DNA of 64,000 bases, taken from assembly GCA_025786725.1 (NCBI GenBank), contig JAHLTZ010000020.1:186001-250000 (forward strand). The letters are read 5' to 3'. The notes under the pieces are model-generated. The model searched no databases, had not been told where the DNA came from, and saw nothing but the letters and a program-made list of their open reading frames with translations. The translations under genes and the position numbers were made by a program. Every line of letters starts with the position of its first letter. Position 1 is the stretch's first letter. Shown piece by piece: positions 59,282-64,000 of the stretch. The stretch comes from Syncephalis fuscata. Lineage: Eukaryota > Zoopagomycota > Zoopagomycetes > Zoopagales > Piptocephalidaceae.

Positions 59282-60896
59282 ATGACGACCCGTGCAAGCT
59301 TATGTATAATATTTCTCAGTAACTTTTGTTTTAGCACCATGAACTCTACTAGCACTATGATGGTATCCAATCGATCTTCTAATTTATTAATCTTACTAAA
59401 CACACTTCCGTTTTCTAATTTTTGGCGATTTCTTTTGTATCTTGATGGAGCCACAGTTATGCAATTAAGTTGTTGTTGCCGACTGTTAAGGGATCGAATT
59501 TGTGCTGATGCCTCCCTATGGAAGCGACTATATCACGCCCACTTTTGGCTGGTCCACACGCGGTTAGAGAATTAGATTTTTTGTACTGGTGCGCTAGAGA
59601 CCATTACCATGGCGAGCATATGCCAACGGACCCGGCCGTTTTACTGCAAGCGCTCGACTGGTACGACACTTATCGCCGTCGCGTCTGCACCGAACGCAAC
59701 TGGCGCCACAACGACTCGACAAGCACCATTTTGCCATTGCCGAAGGCATTCGACGCTAGCGGCTGGATCATCTCCTACAAAAGCGCTACGGCTATACTAT
59801 TGAATAGCAACAAAGCATCCTGCAGCTCAACGCAGCATGTTGTAGGCCTTGAATGCACGGCAAACACGTCACATTTACATCCCCTGAATGCGTGTTGCAC
59901 TGCATCCACTACACCTCCACCCGCGTTAATAACGCTAGGGGGTGTTAAGCAAAACACCGTCAACAGCCCTACACAACAATTATGAGCGACCGTTTTGTCG
60001 TGACGGTTAGCTCGTGTTCTGCAGAACGCCGGGCCAGACTTGAAATCCGAGACCGTAAAACGTTCCAGCTGAAGCATACAGGCCAACTGCCATACAAATC
60101 TATGCTTCGGTCAATCAATGGTCAATGGGCATTGCTATCGTGTACCGAAATGCAAGCTGACGGCACAGAAGCAAGACAGCTTATTGTTTTAGATCTTGAA
60201 CGTCAGGTTAGGCATACAAAACGTGTACGCACCGAGTGGGCCAGCATGTGCATACAGCAGGCAAATAGCAAAATGGCTGTTATCTACGCGACTCGACTCG
60301 ACACAGTAAACTACGAAGGCATTGATTGGGCCACATACAAGTTTTCGTCTAAAGGATCGATTAAACGATTGCGCCGCGGCTACTTGAAAGTTGATGGCGA
60401 CATGATTGAGTACCTTTGTGCGCATCCACTTGATGCCACTTCTGTGCTGCTTGAAACGAAAGGCTACGAAGATAATCGACAACTGATCATTCATACGGTA
60501 ACGGACGTAGAAGAGGCCGATTTTGAACTTGATATGATCGAAGTGCCGGAAAAACAAGTAGCGGCCACGTTATTGAATCATGGCATTGGCTACCAGTCCG
60601 GTGACCAGTTGTTTATTCAGCGCCAGGATAAACCGCTACCTCTAAGCAATAACAGGCATGCCTACTGGCCTGATGCCATTAAGATGCAGCATGTAATTGG
60701 AGATCTTTGCATCATGCACGAGTGGCAGAACAATGGCGGCATCCGCGTTGTTCTTGTCGACACAAAGTCTGGACAGATTATACGACCACTTACTTCGTAC
60801 AATCCATCCAACTCGTGCTCTTTTCTAATGACATCCATGATGACAATCGACAATAAGACAAACAAAGCAGAGATAATTGATTATGGAGCCTTGTAG
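59282..60896 (+). CDS. F-box protein, two frame breaks
   Basis: Apparently intronless. ATG 59282 opens the frame; ATG 59339 (ACCATGA context) is an equally good start. The F-box is at about residues 40-85: LNTLPFSNFWRFLLYLDGATVMQLSCCCRLLRDRICADASLWKRLY. The literal frame stops at 59575. Restoring one base near 59562 continues it (AVRELDFLYWCARDHYHG...), and one more near 59983 joins the last 300 residues (MSDRFVVTVSSCSAERRARLEIRD... to EIIDYGAL), totalling about 538. The C-terminal part has recurrent strand-like blocks (RQLIVLDLERQVRHT, RQLIIHTVTDVEE, IRVVLVDTKSGQIIRPL), consistent with a degenerate beta-propeller substrate-binding domain. Likely an adaptor for an SCF ubiquitin ligase. GC content is higher than in the flanks. 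Confidence 0.75.
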
Positions 60897-60943
60897 GCCA
60901 TTGAATATGCATATTTTATTTGTAAATTTTGACTGTTTATTTT

Positions 60944-60975
<32 letters not shown>

Positions 60976-61222
60976 CGATAATAATGCCGTAAGCTATTTA
61001 ACGAATATCATCGCTGTTAGTATAGAAGCGTAATTAATTAAATATTTTCTTAATTTAATAATACTTTTTATTTAACAATAAACTTTTATATATTTAATAC
61101 ATTATGCTAATAATAAATGTTTTTACTAATGTATTTTTATACATTTAATATATATATATATATAGTATATTGCGTTAAATGAAATAAAGGTTTTTATTAA
61201 TAATATTATTATGACGGTACTA
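60897..61222. other. Short convergent spacer
   Basis: About 325 nt between the stop codons of the F-box gene and the SNF5-like gene. It contains a CATA tetranucleotide run (60948-60970) and an AT run near 61150-61163. No gene. Confidence 0.6.
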
Positions 61223-62743
61223 TTATCGATACATATTGAGTCGATGATGCGGTAGTTGTCCACGTACTTGCCAACTAAGTCCACAAGCATTACATAATGT
61301 CTATAGAAATGCATGGTAATTGTTTACTTATTAGTCTATCATTACGACAAAACTCTAACTTACCTTGGGCCCTTCTGGACCACGACGTACAACTGGTGTG
61401 CTAGCACCGGGTGCACCACAATGAAGACAGCGCCATGTAGCTACTTCTTCCGGTGCTAAACGAGCTGTCTTTTTCATATTCTGGCCCGCTAGCATAGCAC
61501 CTGGACCGCCAGCACCTGCACCACCACTACCGATGGGCGACAAAAGTGCATCGGCGCCTGATATCGACATGCCACCAGTACGCGACCTTCCCGTCGCATA
61601 ACGAGCAGTTTCACGTCGGAGTCGACGTGTGCTACGCTCTTTATCCATGACCATCTTCTCAACCTCTTCCGATGTTAGTAGTTCAACTACAGGCGACCAC
61701 GCCTCGGCCTCGTCGATTGTTCGGAATCCAGTGTATAATGGTTCACTGGCCAGTTCTACATCGTCGTCATCCACACCGGCACCACTGCCATAGAGTCGGT
61801 CTCGTCTATAGCGATACAACTGCTCGCGAATACTATAAGCAATTAAAGGGAGAAACTCGCCACCAATGCCAAGATCTGCTGCCAATTGACGGGCAAATGC
61901 TTCGGGTGGCGTATCCGATTGTAAATCCCATTCAAACCGATCCCGCAAATAGAGCTGGCCCACTTGCAGGTCAAGCTAGATTTAATAGCTTATTAATAAT
62001 AAGACATACATGTTACAGCAAATCGCTTACCGTAATAGCCACACGTGCTTCCTCGTCTTCCAATGCTGCCTCTTCCACTTGTTCATATTCTTGTAACTGT
62101 CCACGAATCATGGCCGCTATTGTATGTGCATATTGCACAGCTGGCAAATCTATATCATCGCAAAATATCTCTGCAAATCGTTCAGGTGTCTGTAATTCCT
62201 CTATAAACAATTTACATCATTACATATCAATTTAATTATTACATATTGCCGTTGTTACATATCGATCTAATTATTGCATATTATTGCTACTTAATAAATA
62301 CTACAATATAACTTACCATTAAGATTCCATAGAAAACAATCCCGTATTTTAAAGTTATCTTGATCAATATCAACACGTACTGGCACTAGTCGTTCTCCTT
62401 TCTCCGCATTAATAGATACCTCTTCGTCTGTACTGTATGCTATTAGTTAGTTACGATTGTCTTTCCGTCAATGAACCGACAGCGAAACAAGCAATTACCT
62501 CGAAACATGATGTGTGCGACGCATAACGCGACGTGTTGGTTGCTTTGGTGCCGGTGTCGCCGATTTGTCGCGTGCAGTGTCGTCATCTTCGTCAAACGAA
62601 TCGTCGTCGCGAGTACGAGCACTGCGACGTGTCAAGGTAATGGGAATCAGTAGCGCGGTACCTCCTTCACGTAGCCGAGAAGCATACGTGCTAAAGGTGT
62701 TTGGCCGCGGCTCCATCATTGTATTGGCGTAGACGTGCGCCAT
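61223..62743 (-). CDS. SNF5/Sfh1 chromatin-remodelling subunit with C-terminal GATA-type zinc finger
   Basis: Five exons: 62743-62499, 62432-62317, 62200-62031, 61975-61364 and 61300-61223, giving 406 residues with no frame problem. The N-terminal NTFSTYASRLREG motif is typical of Snf5/Sfh1. Two SNF5 repeats follow: RLVPVRVDIDQDNFKIRDCFLWNLN...TPERFAEIFCDDIDLP, and LYLRDRFEWDLQSDTPPEAFARQLAADLGIGGEFLPLIAYSIREQL. The C-terminus carries WRCLHCGAP...[22 protein letters not shown], a CX2C...CX2C GATA-like finger split by the last intron. That finger occurs in fungal Sfh1-type proteins of RSC-like complexes. ATG 62743 is the first in-frame ATG. It is a core SWI/SNF or RSC subunit acting on nucleosomes. 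Confidence 0.92.
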
Positions 62744-62960
62744 ACCGACGATCAACCCGATGAATCAACTCGAATAGAAAGCCACAAAAAAGAAAGGAGA
62801 CGTGAATTCTTTCTACAAAGCCGAGATCTTAATCAAACGTGCAACTACACACTGTGCTATGAGTGTGAAGGCGAGTGAATAATCAGCTGAATTTAAAGGA
62901 GAAAAAATAATTTAATTTATTAATCTACAATAACAAATGATCATAATTAATGATCAGCTA

Positions 62961-63412
62961 TTATACAGTAGACGTCATTAGGCCACGACGACAAGTATCG
63001 ATGTGTCGTCTTGTTTGTGTGGCAAGAGCTGTCTTGCCGCGTAGTTCGTAAATAGTTACTAGTTGCTCAAGTGCTTCTAGTTTGACATTAGTATACCGCT
63101 GCATGACTTGGTCATTAGCAGTTAGTGGCAGCTGGCTCTGTATACACTGTTCATAAGCAGCTTCTGCTTCAATAACGCTGCTTTGTTTGATATATGCTGC
63201 GCCTAGTCTACAATAGGCATCGGCGCGTAGAAAGCGTATAATAGCTGTATGACTCTCTGATGATTATCCAAAAGTTGACAAGCTGTTGCTAATAAACCAA
63301 TTGTTTCTTTAAGCTTTTCTGGCGGCTGCTGCTGCACTGTTATATATATAATCTCCAACTGTCGACATAGTAGGCGTTCTTCGTCAGTTTCTGCTATAGC
63401 AAGAAGCGCCAT
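62961..63412 (-). CDS. Small helical-repeat (TPR-like) protein, one frame break
   Basis: ATG 63412 (an in-frame extension to 63436 exists) to TAA 62961, about 150 residues after restoring one base near 63240. Without it the frame stops at 63203. The sequence is all-helical with TPR-like pairing: ERLLCRQLEIIYITVQQQP, LKETIGLLATACQLLDNHQRVIQLL, LRADAYCRLGAAYIKQSSVIEAEAAYEQCI, then LEALEQLVTIYELRGKTALATQTRRHI. The middle ADAYCRLGAAYIK...EAAYEQC block has the size and small-residue pattern of one TPR. I cannot name the protein. A further 5' exon may exist upstream (ATG at 63572, Asn-run and Arg-run rich), since a GATTAG acceptor precedes the frame, but phases did not join cleanly. It is divergent from Mmm1. 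Confidence 0.5.
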
Positions 63413-63608
63413 GAATACAAATAATGAACTAATCAATGATGACCGCTAGGAAGGCAAGCAAATAAGGCGTACTACAAATATTTTCCTTTCCTCTCCTTCT
63501 TCTTCTCCTTCTTCTTGCGACCAGATTATTATTGTTATTATTATTTGTCGCTGTCGTCGTATTAGTCGACATTGAATGCAGTAGGAAAACTGCAGCCTGC
63601 GTGTAGAT

Positions 63609-64000
63609 ATGTCGAGTCCCGAGGCAGACCGCGTAGCATTTCTGGCCGACTGCTACCAACAGGCAGCTTCTCGGGCCACTTGGAGTTTTGCTCAGGGATT
63701 AATACTTGGACAGCTTAGCGTGATCGCTTTGCTGATTGTTTGTGTTAGATATTTACTACTTGAAGACTCACGAAAGGCGCAGGCGGAAGAACAAGAGCGG
63801 CTGGCCATTCAACGAAAGTTACAGGCAGCCCGACGCAATACCGATGTAGGTAACGACGGTCACAGTTGTAAATCAGCTCTCATTCTTTATAATTCATACT
63901 AATAATAATAATAATAATAATAATATAGTCGTCCCGACCACGACGTACATCGATTGTCGATATACTAGATCGAATTGGCTATCAATTACACAACTATCAG
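63609..64000 (+). CDS. MMM1: ERMES complex subunit Mmm1, 5' part (runs off the window)
   Basis: Exon 1 is 63609-63845 and exon 2 starts at 63929 and continues past the end; 103 codons are visible. A short lumenal N-terminus leads into the transmembrane segment of Mmm1: ATWSFAQGLILGQLSVIALLIVCVRYLLL at about residues 23-51, matching the family's FxQGxxxGQLS hallmark. A charged helix follows (DSRKAQAEEQERLAIQRKLQAARR). Exon 2 encodes RRTSIVDILDRIGYQLHNYQ, the linker just before the SMP domain. Mmm1 is the ER-anchored ERMES subunit that partners Mdm12 and Mdm34 in lipid transfer to mitochondria. The frame is intact in the visible part. Confidence 0.88.

Noticed and set aside
1-64000. tRNA, rRNA and CRISPR arrays
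   Set aside because: I looked for T-loop-like motifs, conserved rRNA stretches and regularly spaced direct repeats and found none; the organism is eukaryotic.

Overview
The window is nuclear DNA from an intron-rich, AT-rich fungus. Almost every gene is split by short GT-AG introns, mostly 40-120 nt with a TAG/CAG acceptor. The ERMES subunits Mdm34 and Mmm1 are fungal markers. Together with low-complexity Ser/Thr/Gln/Asn tracts, secreted proteins and a metazoan-type FTS/AKTIP UEV protein, this suggests an early-diverging fungus. A zoopagalean mycoparasite such as Syncephalis would fit, but that placement is inference. Exon structures given here were built by hand from splice signals and reading phase.

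Layout. 1.6-5.3 kb: large homeodomain protein (-). 6.9-8.2 kb: Rbd2-like rhomboid protease (-). 8.5-9.8 kb: glucose-6-phosphate 1-epimerase (-). 10.7-16.1 kb: direct duplication carrying two 3-hydroxyisobutyryl-CoA hydrolase-like genes whose 3' halves are identical. 16.6-17.9 kb: kinase-fold protein with a signal peptide and intact catalytic residues. 17.9-20.9 kb: repeat-rich spacer. 20.9-22.7 kb: cystathionine beta-synthase. 22.9-25.5 kb (-) and 26.0-29.9 kb (+): a divergent pair, a two-Myb telobox protein and an unrecognised low-complexity/coiled-coil protein. 30.1-39.7 kb: compact housekeeping block with Rpc19/AC19, mL49, eIF3e, eL6, an FTS/AKTIP-like UEV protein and eIF2B-gamma. 40.9-47.1 kb: two tandem FHA-kinase paralogues (Chk2/Rad53-like layout) sharing an 8-nt microexon. 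47.1-50.7 kb: gene-poor. 50.7-51.6 kb: secreted CAP protein. 53.4-55.6 kb: Mdm34. 56.4-58.3 kb: multi-pass membrane protein with a large ectodomain. 59.3-60.9 kb: F-box protein. 61.2-62.7 kb: SNF5/Sfh1 subunit with a GATA-type finger (-). 63.0-63.4 kb: small helical-repeat protein (-). 63.6 kb to the end: 5' part of Mmm1.

The gene set mixes core machinery (translation, RNA polymerase I/III, chromatin, ER-mitochondria contact, sulfur and valine metabolism) with accessory genes (secreted kinase-like protein, CAP protein, duplicated FHA kinases, membrane protein) that sit beside long repeat-bearing spacers.

About twenty coding exons become continuous only if a single base is restored, nearly always one missing base, while neighbouring genes are intact. 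I read this mainly as consensus under-calling. These genes are annotated as likely functional, with the break positions given.
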